Of a stretch of 64,000 bases of DNA, positions 25,973 to 34,766 are shown one piece after another. How positions within the stretch are numbered: position 1 is the stretch's first letter; every line of letters starts with the position of its first letter. Source of the stretch: Bacillus andreraoultii (GTDB lineage: Bacteria > Bacillota > Bacilli > Bacillales > Caldibacillaceae). The notes below the pieces were generated by a model, which was not told the origin of the DNA, made no database searches, and worked only from the letters and a program-made list of their open reading frames with translations. The stretch spans positions 1,398,946-1,462,945 of the forward strand of contig NZ_LN868937.1 in assembly GCF_001244735.1 (NCBI RefSeq), read 5' to 3'. A program made the position numbers and the translations under genes.

Positions 25973-26857
25973 ATGTATATTGACGGGGTATTCTCAGGTG
26001 GTGGGATTAAAGGGTTAGCCTATATTGGTGCTTACCAAGCTTTAGAAGAAAAAGGCTTTAAGTTTAAACGTGTAGCAGGTACGAGTGCTGGTGCAATTAT
26101 TGCCGCGCTCATTGCTGCAGGGTTTAATAGTGAGGAAATGTATGAGGAGTTGGATAAATTAGAATTAACAATGATGCTTGATGAGCCGAAAACCTTCATA
26201 CCGCTCAAAGTATTGAAATGGATACCCATTTATTGGCGACTTGGAATGTACAAAGGACAAGCGTTAGAAAACTGGTTTGATCAAACATTACAAAAAAAAG
26301 GTGTACGAACGTTTGGTGATCTTCCTCCTGGTGTATTACGAATTATTGCTTCAGACTTATCTAATGGTCGTATCCTCGTTCTCCCTAATGATCTTTATAA
26401 ATACAATATTCCTTTTGAAAGCTTTCCAATTGCAAAAGCAATTCGCATGAGTTGTAGTTTACCTTACTTTTTTGAACCAGTTCGTATCAAGATGAATCAA
26501 CGTAAAATTATCATCGTTGATGGTGGTGTGCTTAGTAATTTCCCAATGTGGTTATTTGACCAAGAAAATGTGATTAAGGAACGCCCAGTACTCGGAATAA
26601 AACTTAGCCCAAATAATAATGAGCGCCCCCCAAAGGAGATAAAAAATGCTCTTCAAATGTTCGAAGCTTTATTTTCAACGATGAAAGATGCCCATGATTC
26701 ACGATATATTTCTCAAAAGCATGTGAAGAATATAATATTTATCCCAACAGATGGTCTTCTAACGACTGAATTTGGAATAACAGAAGAAGGGAAATCAAAT
26801 TTAATTGAACTCGGTAGAGAACGAACGTTAAACTTTTTAAAAAAATGGACTTTTTAA
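25973..26857 (+). CDS. yqhO: Patatin-like phospholipase family protein YqhO
   Basis: 294-residue hydrolase of the bacterial patatin family. It has the oxyanion loop GGGIKG (about 9-14), the nucleophile elbow GTSAG (about 38-42) and the DGG that carries the catalytic Asp (IIVDGGVLSNFP, about 184). This is the Ser-Asp dyad of patatins, which cleave acyl esters of lipids; the actual substrate is unknown. ATG 25973 has GGGGGCGG upstream and gives the family's length. A longer frame starting at 25787 adds 62 Lys/Ile-rich residues without a convincing ribosome binding site and is rejected. Position matches B. subtilis yqhO. Confidence 0.87.
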   Translation: MYIDGVFSGGGIKGLAYIGAYQALEEKGFKFKRVAGTSAGAIIAALIAAGFNSEEMYEELDKLELTMMLDEPKTFIPLKVLKWIPIYWRLGMYKGQALENWFDQTLQKKGVRTFGDLPPGVLRIIASDLSNGRILVLPNDLYKYNIPFESFPIAKAIRMSCSLPYFFEPVRIKMNQRKIIIVDGGVLSNFPMWLFDQENVIKERPVLGIKLSPNNNERPPKEIKNALQMFEALFSTMKDAHDSRYISQKHVKNIIFIPTDGLLTTEFGITEEGKSNLIELGRERTLNFLKKWTF

Positions 26858-26885
26858 TTATACGAATGGAGCGAAAATTAAAAGA

Positions 26886-27245
26886 TTAATGAAGAGCACG
26901 ATTTTTTTTCTTCCCTTTTTTTCCTTCGATGACTGTCAAGTGGGCATTAGATGCATATCTTTTTCGTAAAGCTTGTTGCTTTCTAATATTTGCCTGCTTG
27001 GCCCCTTTTTTTGTTCTTTTTTTGGATTGCCTGGCTGCCTTTATAAATGCTTTTTGTTCCTTCTTAATGGATTGATTCGAAAACATAAATCTTTTCATAA
27101 CAAAGTAAACGATTCCAATTACTATTATACTTCCTACAATATACCGAACTAAGCGGATAGGTTCGTTAAATAGCAAAACGAGGAGACCGATAACTCCTAA
27201 TAAAAAAATGAAACTTGTTAAATACTTTGATAACTTTCCATTCAT
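26886..27245 (-). CDS. yqhP: YqhP / SA1362-type small membrane protein
   Basis: 119 residues: two hydrophobic segments (about 9-27 and 35-52) followed by a strongly basic soluble tail (KKRTKKGAKQANIRKQQALRKR), matching YqhP, the SA1362-like family of unknown function. The start is ATG 27245 after GGAGGTGG; the GTG 9 bases upstream is part of that site. The gene is convergent with yqhO and divergent from yqhR. yqhQ, which lies between yqhP and yqhR in B. subtilis, is absent here. Confidence 0.78.
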   Translation of the reverse strand: MNGKLSKYLTSFIFLLGVIGLLVLLFNEPIRLVRYIVGSIIVIGIVYFVMKRFMFSNQSIKKEQKAFIKAARQSKKRTKKGAKQANIRKQQALRKRYASNAHLTVIEGKKGKKKNRALH

Positions 27246-27453
27246 CAGGACCACCTCCTATAAGCATCATAAGCAAAAAGTTTATATTTTAAACATCAAT
27301 CATAACAAATTATCTCATAAAATAAGTAAGTAAAAATATATGAATCCCCTAATTATATTTTACAAAAAAATAGCAGAAAGCTCTACATTAATGCGGATAA
27401 TTCATGAAAAAACACAATTAATCAGGACATACTATTATTGGAGGTGTTTTTTT

Positions 27454-27945
27454 GTGGGAAAAGCAAAATTAGAACAAAATCAACATGCTAAACCAATGTC
27501 ACTTGCAACAACTTCTGCCATAACCGGTTTTATCGGTGGTGTATTTTGGGGGGCAATTAGCTATATCGCATATTATTTTAATTTTACAGAGATCAGACCG
27601 AGTACAGTTTTAGAACCGTGGGCAGTAGGAGAGTGGAAAACAGGCTGGATTGGCGTGATCATTTCGTTAATTGTGCTAGGTGTTTTAGGAGTTGTTGCAG
27701 CATTCCTATACTACTTTACATTAAAAAAATTTTCGAAAATGTGGGTTAGTCTTGCATACGGAACGGTTCTCTTTCTTGTCGTATTCATTATATTAAATCC
27801 TTTATTCCCAGGTTTTAACCCAATAACAAAGTTAGATCGTAATACAATTCTTACTACTTTTTGTTTATATTTATTATTCGGTATGTTTGTTGGTTATTCG
27901 ATATCATATGAATATCAAGAAAAGAAAGAACAAAATGAGTTATAA
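27454..27945 (+). CDS. yqhR: Conserved membrane protein YqhR
   Basis: 163 residues with four predicted transmembrane segments, at about 18-40, 70-95, 105-125 and 140-158. The second half of loop 1 contains a Glu- and Trp-rich stretch (LEPWAVGEWKTGW) typical of YqhR. The function is unknown. GTG 27454 follows TTGGAGGTG with good spacing; an in-frame ATG 38 codons upstream has no site. The gene precedes the M24 peptidase, and aroQ (yqhS), which lies between them in B. subtilis, is not present. Confidence 0.8.
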   Translation: MGKAKLEQNQHAKPMSLATTSAITGFIGGVFWGAISYIAYYFNFTEIRPSTVLEPWAVGEWKTGWIGVIISLIVLGVLGVVAAFLYYFTLKKFSKMWVSLAYGTVLFLVVFIILNPLFPGFNPITKLDRNTILTTFCLYLLFGMFVGYSISYEYQEKKEQNEL

Positions 27946-28045
27946 TTATTAAATAACTTGTATATTGGCTTACAAGTTTCTCTGTAAAGTCATACATTAT
28001 ATGGTAGAATATAGGTTGTTAATGTGAAAAGGGAGAGAATAATCT

Positions 28046-29107
28046 ATGAAAAAATTAGAGCGTCTTCGTAATGAATTTAGTCATATCGGTATACAAGCAT
28101 TATTAATTACGAATCCATATAATCGTCGTTACATAGCGAATTTTACTGGCACGGCTGGAGTAGCATTGATAACAGAAGACAACGCGTACTTCATAACAGA
28201 TTTCCGATATGTTGAGCAAGCGAAAAGACAAGCGGTTGGATTTGAGATCGTTCAACATGTTGGTCCAATTCCAAAAGAGGTTGCTCGCATCTGTAAAGAG
28301 AAGGGAATCGAACAATTAGGATTTGAAGAAGAAGATATCACCTATGCCATGTATCAAGTATATGATAAAGAGATTGAAGGTACGTTAATCCCAGTCCGTG
28401 GAGTAGTGGAAAAATTACGGTTGATTAAGACGGTAGAAGAGATTAATATAATAAAGGTGGCTTGTGATATTGCCGATGCAGCTTTTAAACATATTTTAGA
28501 CTTTATCCGTCCAGGCTTGACTGAATTAGAAGTAGCAAATGAACTTGAATTTTTCATGAGAAGATGTGGAGCGACGTCATCTTCTTTCGACACAATTGTA
28601 GCGTCAGGGCTAAATTCTGCTTTACCTCATGGTGTTGCCTCTAGTAAAGTGATTGAAAAAGGTGATATGATCACAATGGACTACGGTGCCTATTATAATG
28701 GGTATGTTTCAGATATAACCCGTACGATTGCAGTAGGTGATCCTGGTGAGGAATTAAAAAGAATTTATCAAATTGTTTTAGATGCACAGTTAAAAGGAAT
28801 GGAACAAATTCGTCCAGGAATTACTGGTAAAGAAGCGGATGCAATAACGCGCGATTACATAACAGAACACGGTCACGGTGATGATTTTGGCCATTCGACT
28901 GGCCATGGAATTGGTTTGGAAATCCATGAGGGCCCAGCACTTTCCAAAAACTCGGATATTATTCTTGAACCAGGCATGGTTGTAACGTGCGAACCAGGAA
29001 TTTATGTACCAGGTTTAGGTGGCGTTCGAATTGAAGATGACTTAGTCATAACCGATCAGGGTAATGAACCACTTACCCATTCAACAAAAGAACTTATTAT
29101 TTTGTAA
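28046..29107 (+). CDS. yqhT: M24-family Xaa-Pro aminopeptidase (YqhT)
   Basis: 353-residue cytoplasmic metallopeptidase of the pita-bread fold. An N-terminal creatinase-like domain (about 1-125) is followed by the catalytic domain with the five metal ligands: Asp in MDYGAYYNG, Asp in YVSDITRT, His in FGHSTGHGIG, Glu in VTCEPGIYV and Glu in GVRIEDD. Such enzymes remove an N-terminal residue before Pro or cleave Xaa-Pro dipeptides. The ATG at 28046 follows AAGGGAGAG. It is directly upstream of efp (18 bases), the same pair as in B. subtilis; EF-P promotes synthesis of Pro-rich stretches. Confidence 0.9.
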   Translation: MKKLERLRNEFSHIGIQALLITNPYNRRYIANFTGTAGVALITEDNAYFITDFRYVEQAKRQAVGFEIVQHVGPIPKEVARICKEKGIEQLGFEEEDITYAMYQVYDKEIEGTLIPVRGVVEKLRLIKTVEEINIIKVACDIADAAFKHILDFIRPGLTELEVANELEFFMRRCGATSSSFDTIVASGLNSALPHGVASSKVIEKGDMITMDYGAYYNGYVSDITRTIAVGDPGEELKRIYQIVLDAQLKGMEQIRPGITGKEADAITRDYITEHGHGDDFGHSTGHGIGLEIHEGPALSKNSDIILEPGMVVTCEPGIYVPGLGGVRIEDDLVITDQGNEPLTHSTKELIIL

Positions 29108-29125
29108 TGATCAGGAGGAAAATAC

Positions 29126-29683
29126 ATGATATCAGTAAATGATTTTAAAACAGGTCTTACGATTGAAGTGGATGGAGGAATTTGGCGCGTACTTGACTTC
29201 CAACACGTAAAACCAGGAAAAGGTGCAGCATTTGTACGTTCAAAACTACGTAACCTTCGTACAGGAGCAGTACAAGAAAAAACATTCCGTGCCGGTGAAA
29301 AAGTAGAAAAAGCGCAAATTGATAACCGTACGATGCAATATTTATATGCAAGTGGAGATTCACACGTATTCATGGATACAGAGAACTATGAACAAGTAGA
29401 ACTTCCTGCTAGTCAAATCGAATACGAATTGAACTTTTTAAAAGAAAATATGGAAGTTCATATTATGATGTTTCAAGGTGAAACATTAGGTGTTGAACTA
29501 CCAAATACGGTTGAATTAGAAGTAACAGATACTGAACCAGGGATTAAAGGTGATACAGCTTCAGGTGGTTCCAAGCCGGCTACCGTTGAAACAGGCCTTG
29601 TTGTTCAAGTACCATTCTTTGTTAACGTTGGTGACCGCTTAATCATTAATACATCTGATGGTTCATATGTTTCTAGAGCATAA
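29126..29683 (+). CDS. efp: Translation elongation factor P
   Basis: 185-residue three-domain ribosome factor that relieves stalling at consecutive prolines. The N-terminal KOW-like domain contains the loop [17 protein letters not shown], with the Lys that is modified in Bacillus EF-P at its tip. Two OB domains follow ([12 protein letters not shown] and the conserved C-terminal signature [17 protein letters not shown]). CAGGAGG lies upstream of the ATG. A terminator follows directly. It forms a likely two-gene unit with the peptidase gene. Confidence 0.96.
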   Translation: MISVNDFKTGLTIEVDGGIWRVLDFQHVKPGKGAAFVRSKLRNLRTGAVQEKTFRAGEKVEKAQIDNRTMQYLYASGDSHVFMDTENYEQVELPASQIEYELNFLKENMEVHIMMFQGETLGVELPNTVELEVTDTEPGIKGDTASGGSKPATVETGLVVQVPFFVNVGDRLIINTSDGSYVSRA

Positions 29684-29706
29684 GGAACTTTAATAGTCGT
29701 AAGATA

Positions 29707-29738
29707 AGAACTTTGACAACTGTTCAAGGTTCTTTTTT
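29707..29738 (+). terminator. Terminator after efp
   Basis: AGAACTTTGA (29707-29716) pairs with TTCAAGGTTCT (to 29733), allowing one G-U pair, followed by seven Ts. Confidence 0.75.
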
Positions 29739-29819
29739 TATGTAAATAAGTTTCATTTCTTTAATAAAATGGTTCTTTGTCAAATGTTGGGGTTAAGCTA
29801 CCGCGCTTTCGCTTGGTGA

Positions 29820-29865
29820 CCTTTTATTGTAGGTATGAAATAAAATTCATACCTACAATAAAAGG
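29820..29865. repeat. Perfect 20-bp inverted repeat inside the ISL3 element
   Basis: CCTTTTATTGTAGGTATGAA (29820-29839) is repeated as its exact reverse complement at 29846-29865, with a 6-base loop. It lies between the left terminal repeat and the transposase stop. It could block transcription entering from efp or end the transposase transcript. Confidence 0.85.
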
Positions 29866-29875
29866 GGGATTATTT

Positions 29876-31093
29876 CTAGCCTAGATGGACCCCTATTCCT
29901 TTATACTTGTGTGATAACAATATTCTAGCTCTTGCTCGTTTGAAGTTTCTGAAACCATACGCATTCCGTTTTATTACCTTTGTGTGGTTATTTATTCCTT
30001 CCAGAAATCCATTAGAATAGCTATACATAAAACTATTTAAAATTTCTTTTTCCCAGTTTTTAAACGTCCGTATGCTGCGTAGAAATTCCTGCACTCCAGT
30101 ATCTCTAACTAACTGATAAAACGTGTTTAAGCCTTCTTTGGTTTTACGCATACCTTCTGAACCATTTTCTTTCGCTTGTTTGAACCATTCACAATAAGCC
30201 TCTTTTAATTGATACGCCATATCTAGTTCCTTCGACATACCACGGTATCGATCTAGGTACCATCTCTCGTTTTCGGTTAGTTTCGCACTATCTTTGTAAA
30301 ATACATATCTCATTTTTTTACACTTTTTCCGGTCATAATCATTCCAATCTGACTGAATCCGCCTTCTTACTTTATCAAGTGCCCAATAGATATAGCGACA
30401 AAAATGAAAATGGTCGGCTATAATTAGTGGATGATCTAAGGCCTTTCGTACAGCCGATTTAAAGGAATGGCTCATGTCCATAATGACTATTTCTACATTG
30501 GCCCCATACTTTCGTAAGTATTGTGATATTGTTTTTCCTTTTCTATTCGGTAATATATCCAAAGGCTCTCTTGTATCTCCGTTTGCGATGATTAACTGAT
30601 ACTTTCCTTCTTTGGTATCCCCTTTATACTCATCTATAGCGATTACTCTCGGGAGTTCCTTAACTTCCCCTACTTCATTTTCGGCAAATGCATCAAATCG
30701 TCTTATAACCGTTGAAATCGAAGTACCATATTGTTGAGCTAGTTCCTTAAATGTTTTGGCTTGAACACTTCTCACGTTTACAGCCTGATTCCACTCTTTG
30801 GTAAACCGTTTATAACGCTCCACAAAATTGTTTTTCTCAGGAAACCTCTTCTCGCAAGCATCACAACGATATCGTCTCTTGTTATAAAAGATATAGCAGA
30901 GGCGTTCAAACCACTTTAAATGCTTGATTTTCTGCATTCGATAATCATGAATTTGTCGTGTTTTGGCACCACATCTAGGACAAGTATGTGTGCGTGCTTC
31001 CATTTCAACAAACAACGCTAATCTGTCATCCATTTGTTCCACTTTTAGTATTTTTACGTCTTCTAATCCTGGCATAATTATGTTATTATTCAT
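29876..31093 (-). CDS. ISL3-family transposase
   Basis: 405-residue DDE transposase. The N-terminal zinc finger is CPRCGAKT...CDACEKRF (about 36-88), and a helix-turn-helix (TFKELAQQYGTSISTVIRRF) lies near 115-135. The DDE domain has Asp in VIAIDEYKG, Asp in IVIMDMSHSF, and Glu in NGFLEGINNHTKVIKR, all typical of ISL3. ATG 31093 or GTG 31099 could be the start; AAAGGGAG is upstream of both. The frame is complete, and with a clean target duplication the element may be active. Confidence 0.92.
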   Translation of the reverse strand: MNNNIIMPGLEDVKILKVEQMDDRLALFVEMEARTHTCPRCGAKTRQIHDYRMQKIKHLKWFERLCYIFYNKRRYRCDACEKRFPEKNNFVERYKRFTKEWNQAVNVRSVQAKTFKELAQQYGTSISTVIRRFDAFAENEVGEVKELPRVIAIDEYKGDTKEGKYQLIIANGDTREPLDILPNRKGKTISQYLRKYGANVEIVIMDMSHSFKSAVRKALDHPLIIADHFHFCRYIYWALDKVRRRIQSDWNDYDRKKCKKMRYVFYKDSAKLTENERWYLDRYRGMSKELDMAYQLKEAYCEWFKQAKENGSEGMRKTKEGLNTFYQLVRDTGVQEFLRSIRTFKNWEKEILNSFMYSYSNGFLEGINNHTKVIKRNAYGFRNFKRARARILLSHKYKGIGVHLG

Positions 31094-31308
31094 TTGCACA
31101 CGACTCCCTTTCTTTAACTTGTTTCTGTCAATTCAAGTATAAAAGGAAATTAGGAGTCGTGTGTCTCTTTTTTTTGAATCTTTTATTAACCCCAACATTT
31201 ATTATAGAGCCAATAAAATAGATCCTCTTTAAACTCTACTCCTTAATTGAATACATCCCTTTACAGAATCAATAGAAAAAATAACAAGTTTTAATAATAG
31301 AATAGTTG

Positions 31309-31337
31309 TCATACTTATGATGGTCTTTAAATACATT
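31309..31337 (+). promoter_or_regulatory. Possible sigma-E promoter of the spoIIIA operon
   Basis: TCATACT (31309-31315) and AATACATT (31330-31337) match the sigma-E -35 and -10 consensus with one mismatch each and a 14-base spacer. The spoIIIA operon is known to be a mother-cell sigma-E operon in B. subtilis. The site lies between the ISL3 element and spoIIIAA, so the element did not remove it. Confidence 0.5.
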
Positions 31338-31384
31338 TTAAGTAAGAAGTAGTGGACAGATTACTTTTGAAAGAGGTAATAAAC

Positions 31385-32314
31385 ATGGAAAAAGTCATAC
31401 CTTATTTGCCGAATGCGATTTCCGACCAGTTAATGCATGTTCCACATGATATCCTTCAAAATATTGAGGAACTCCGAATTCGAATTAATCGACCAATTGA
31501 AATAATCGCCAATAAAAAAGTCCAATACCTTCCATATATTGTGCAAACAAAAGATGCGGAACATTTTATAAATAAAATTAGTCAGCATTCATTGTATACA
31601 TTGGACGAGGAATTGAAAAAAGGCTATATCACGATTGAAGGTGGTCACAGAATTGGACTAGCTGGTAGGGTTATCCTTGACGAAGGTCATGTGAAAGCGA
31701 TTCGAGATATTTCTTCATTTAATATTCGAATTGCGAGGGAAAAAATTGGGGTTGCTAACCATTGGGTTCCATATATGTATCAAGGTAAATGGAAAAATAC
31801 GATGATTATCGGCCCTCCTCAAACAGGTAAAACAACATTGCTAAGAGATTTTGCAAGAATAATTTCGACTGGGAACCCTAATAAAAATATACCTCCAAAA
31901 AAAGTTGGTATCATTGATGAGCGTAGTGAAATAGCTGGCTGCGTTGGGGGCGTGCCACAACTCACTTTTGGTGTGCGGGTTGATGTGATGGATGCTTGTC
32001 CAAAAGCTGAAGGAATGATGATGATGATTCGTTCCATGAGCCCTGAGGTCCTTATTGTTGATGAAATTGGGAGGAAAGAAGATACAGAAGCAATCCTTGA
32101 AGCAGTACATGCAGGAATTCGTTTGTTCATGACGACACACGGGGAATCATATGAAGACTTGTTGAAGCGGCCGACATTACAGCCCATTCTCAAACAAAAA
32201 ATTTTTGAAAGATATATTGAGTTACGAAGAGATAGTGGTCCAGGTGTGATTTCTGCGATAAAAGATGAAAACGGAAATAAAATTTTACAAAAGCGAGTGT
32301 TAAACGAATGTTAA
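31385..32314 (+). CDS. spoIIIAA: Stage III sporulation protein AA, engulfment ATPase
   Basis: 309-residue AAA-type ATPase related to type II/IV secretion ATPases, thought to energise the SpoIIIA-SpoIIQ channel between mother cell and forespore. Walker A is GPPQTGKTT at 143-151; IIDERSEIAG and LIVDEIGRKED form the Asp-rich motifs. Length equals B. subtilis SpoIIIAA (307). ATG 31385 follows AAGAGGTAATAAAC; a frame starting 11 codons earlier has no site. It overlaps spoIIIAB by 7 bases. First gene of the eight-gene operon. Confidence 0.95.
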   Translation: MEKVIPYLPNAISDQLMHVPHDILQNIEELRIRINRPIEIIANKKVQYLPYIVQTKDAEHFINKISQHSLYTLDEELKKGYITIEGGHRIGLAGRVILDEGHVKAIRDISSFNIRIAREKIGVANHWVPYMYQGKWKNTMIIGPPQTGKTTLLRDFARIISTGNPNKNIPPKKVGIIDERSEIAGCVGGVPQLTFGVRVDVMDACPKAEGMMMMIRSMSPEVLIVDEIGRKEDTEAILEAVHAGIRLFMTTHGESYEDLLKRPTLQPILKQKIFERYIELRRDSGPGVISAIKDENGNKILQKRVLNEC

Positions 32315-32823
32315 AGCTAATTGGTGGGATTTTTATATTAATTGCCACAAGTTGGATTGGGTTTGAAATATCGAGAAGCTATACAGAAAGAACAAAACAG
32401 CTAAGATTATTAAAATCAGCATTACAAAGTTTAGAAGCGGAAATCATGTTTGGACATGCTCCACTTCATGACGCTTCTAGAAGAATTGCTAGTCAAATTG
32501 ATTATCCAATTAATCGACTCTTTGAAGACTTTTCGATGCTCTTACTAAATAATGAGACAACGGCAAAAACTGCATGGGACCAAAGTTTACAAAGGGTGTG
32601 GAATAAAACGAACCTAAAAAAAACTGAACTTGAAATTTTGAAACAATTTGGAGAAACGTTAGGGAGGCATGATCGTATTCAACAGCAGAAACAAATTCAA
32701 CTAACGTTAGTTCACTTAGAAAGAGAAGAAGTGGAGGCAAGAGAAAAACAAGCATCTTATGGAAAGATGATGAGAAACTTAGGTTTCCTATCAGGACTGT
32801 TCATCATAATCTTGCTGATGTAA
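32308..32823 (+). CDS. spoIIIAB: Stage III sporulation protein AB
   Basis: 171 residues, with hydrophobic segments at both ends (about 4-18 and 153-170) around a charged helical domain, the layout of SpoIIIAB, which resembles GspF-type platform proteins. It is a mother-cell membrane component of the SpoIIIA complex. Its start lies inside the end of spoIIIAA, consistent with translational coupling. Length equals the B. subtilis protein. Confidence 0.92.
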   Translation: MLKLIGGIFILIATSWIGFEISRSYTERTKQLRLLKSALQSLEAEIMFGHAPLHDASRRIASQIDYPINRLFEDFSMLLLNNETTAKTAWDQSLQRVWNKTNLKKTELEILKQFGETLGRHDRIQQQKQIQLTLVHLEREEVEAREKQASYGKMMRNLGFLSGLFIIILLM

Positions 32824-32844
32824 AAGGAATAGGGAGGAAATACG

Positions 32845-33051
32845 ATGGGCATCGATGTGGATGTGATCTTTAAAATAGCGGGTGTGGGGATTGTTGTCGC
32901 ATTTTTAGTGACGATACTCGATCAAGTGGGTAAAAAAGAATATGCCCAATGGGTTACTCTTTTCGGTTTTATTTATATCCTTTTTCAAGTTGCAACAATC
33001 GTAAATGACTTGTTTCAAAAAATAAAATCAGTATTTTTATTTAACAATTAG
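32845..33051 (+). CDS. spoIIIAC: Stage III sporulation protein AC
   Basis: 68-residue protein with two transmembrane segments (about 8-26 and 38-56), matching SpoIIIAC, a small membrane part of the mother-cell-to-forespore channel. The ATG follows AGGGAGGAAATACG. Residues such as VGKKEYAQWVTLFGF are conserved in the family. Confidence 0.93.
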   Translation: MGIDVDVIFKIAGVGIVVAFLVTILDQVGKKEYAQWVTLFGFIYILFQVATIVNDLFQKIKSVFLFNN

Positions 33052-33065
33052 AGGGGGGATTATCG

Positions 33066-33455
33066 ATTGATATCCTTCAAATTGTCAGCATAGGGTTAGT
33101 GGCAACATTTCTTGCCTTAGTCTTGAAAGAACAAAAAGCAAATTTTGCCTTCTTATTAACAGTGTTTACTGGATGTATTATTTTCTTATTTCTAATCGAT
33201 CAAATTTATAGTGTCATTCAAATGATCGAAAGGATTGCGATTCAAGCGAAAGTTAACTCTGTTTATGTTGAAACAATCTTAAAAATCATTGGTATCGCAT
33301 ATATTGTTGAATTTGCCGCTCAAATAACAAAAGATGCGGGGCAAGGTTCAATTGCTTCAAAGATTGAAATGGCAGGGAAAATTATTATTTTGGCCATGGC
33401 GGTTCCAATATTGACTGTTTTAATTGAAATGATATTAAAAATGATTCCATCATAG
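33066..33455 (+). CDS. spoIIIAD: Stage III sporulation protein AD, apparent ATT start
   Basis: About 129 residues with three or four membrane segments, the usual size of SpoIIIAD. The family sequence begins a few residues before QIVSIGLVATFLALVLKEQ, but no ATG, GTG or TTG lies in frame before GTG 33099, which would cut off 11 residues of the first membrane helix and has no ribosome binding site. In frame, ATT at 33066 follows GAGGGGGGA with about 6-bp spacing and gives the expected length, so I take it as the start. The KDAGQGSIASKIEMAGK segment is diagnostic. A TTG at 33067 is out of frame. Confidence 0.85.
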   Translation: MDILQIVSIGLVATFLALVLKEQKANFAFLLTVFTGCIIFLFLIDQIYSVIQMIERIAIQAKVNSVYVETILKIIGIAYIVEFAAQITKDAGQGSIASKIEMAGKIIILAMAVPILTVLIEMILKMIPS

Positions 33456-33545
33456 AAGATATTTACTGTAGCTAGAAATGAACCTTTGTTAATGACTTTG
33501 TAATAGATATAGTAAGAAGTTATGCTCGTACATTGAGGTGAAAAG

Positions 33546-34754
33546 ATGAAGCAAAGTACATTATTTAAATCATTGCTCCTAGCAATCGGAATATTTTTCC
33601 TGTGGACAAGCATATCTTTCGCCAATGAAACGAATGGTGAAGAATTACAGGAAAATTCTAACACAGCAGTAGATCTTGTCAATGAACAAATAGATAAACT
33701 TGATTTGAGTGAAATTCAAACATTTTGGGATCAAATTATGAAAGAGTATGGGGGCTTTTTGCCAGAATTAGAAAAAGGGAGTTTAGTTGACTATATAAAA
33801 GGTGTGGATGAATTCTCTTTTAAAAACTGGGCAACGGGTACGTTTAAATTCATTTTTCATGAGATGGTCGTTAATGGAAAATTAATTGTTACCTTAATTA
33901 TGTTAACTATCTTTAGTATGTTTCTTCAGTCATTACAAAATGCATTTGAGACAACAACTGTTTCCAAGATTGCTTATTCTATTGTTTTTATGGTTTTAAT
34001 GATTATTGCCCTAAATAGCTTTCATGTAGCAATCCAGTATGCATCGAATGCCATTCAAAATATGATTCATTTTACCATCGCCTTTATTCCAATTTTACTC
34101 GCCCTAATTGCAACGGGAGGCGGTGTAATATCGGCAAGTTTTTTTCATCCAGTTATATTATTTTTAACAAATGTTAGTGGTTTGTTCGTTGATAAAATTG
34201 TCCTTCCTTTATTATTTTTATCTGTCCTTTTAAGTATTGTAAGTACATTGACAAGTCAATATAAAGTAACACAACTGGCAGGTCTATTAAGGAATTGGAG
34301 TATTGGTTTGTTAGGTATATTTATGACCGTATTTTTAAGCGTAGTTTCTATTCAAGGATCTACAACTGCGGTGGCTGACGGTGTTGCAATAAAAACAGCG
34401 AAATTTGTTACAGGCAACTTCATCCCTGTTGTCGGAAGAATGTTTACAGATGCGGCTGATACAGTTATTAGTGCTTCTGTATTGTTAAAAAATACAGTAG
34501 GTATTGCAGGTGTGGGGATTTTATTACTCATAACATTGTTTCCTGCAGTGAAAATATTGATTATTGCCTTTATTTATAAATTTTCTGCTGCCTTATTGCA
34601 ACCATTAGGTGGAGGTCCCATTATAACTTGTCTCGACGTTATTTCGAAAAGTATTATTTACTTATTTGCTGCATTAGCAATTGTATCTATTATGTTTTTT
34701 TTAAGCTTAACTGTCATCGTCGTTGCAGGAAATATAACGATGATGGTTCGATAG
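33546..34754 (+). CDS. spoIIIAE: Stage III sporulation protein AE
   Basis: 402-residue polytopic membrane protein. A signal peptide (about 1-27, LLLAIGIFFLWTSISFA) is followed by a soluble stretch and then about seven hydrophobic segments (from about 105). SpoIIIAE is the largest membrane subunit of the SpoIIIA complex. The ATG at 33546 has TTGAGGTGAAAAG upstream. A 90-bp gap separates it from spoIIIAD, larger than elsewhere in the operon. The family's QPLGGGPIITCLDVI motif is present. Confidence 0.94.
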   Translation: MKQSTLFKSLLLAIGIFFLWTSISFANETNGEELQENSNTAVDLVNEQIDKLDLSEIQTFWDQIMKEYGGFLPELEKGSLVDYIKGVDEFSFKNWATGTFKFIFHEMVVNGKLIVTLIMLTIFSMFLQSLQNAFETTTVSKIAYSIVFMVLMIIALNSFHVAIQYASNAIQNMIHFTIAFIPILLALIATGGGVISASFFHPVILFLTNVSGLFVDKIVLPLLFLSVLLSIVSTLTSQYKVTQLAGLLRNWSIGLLGIFMTVFLSVVSIQGSTTAVADGVAIKTAKFVTGNFIPVVGRMFTDAADTVISASVLLKNTVGIAGVGILLLITLFPAVKILIIAFIYKFSAALLQPLGGGPIITCLDVISKSIIYLFAALAIVSIMFFLSLTVIVVAGNITMMVR

Positions 34755-34766
34755 GCGGGTGATTAG

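Larger units (their letters stand above)
29771..31211. mobile_element. ISL3-family insertion sequence
   Basis: 1441 bp bounded by imperfect terminal inverted repeats that begin GGTTCTTTGTCAAATGTTGG on the left and GGCTCTATAATAAATGTTGG on the right and share AATGTTGGGGTTAA. The 8-bp target duplication AATAAAAT is perfect (29763-29770 and 31212-31219), the size expected for ISL3. It holds one intact transposase gene. Inserted between efp and spoIIIAA. Confidence 0.93.
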
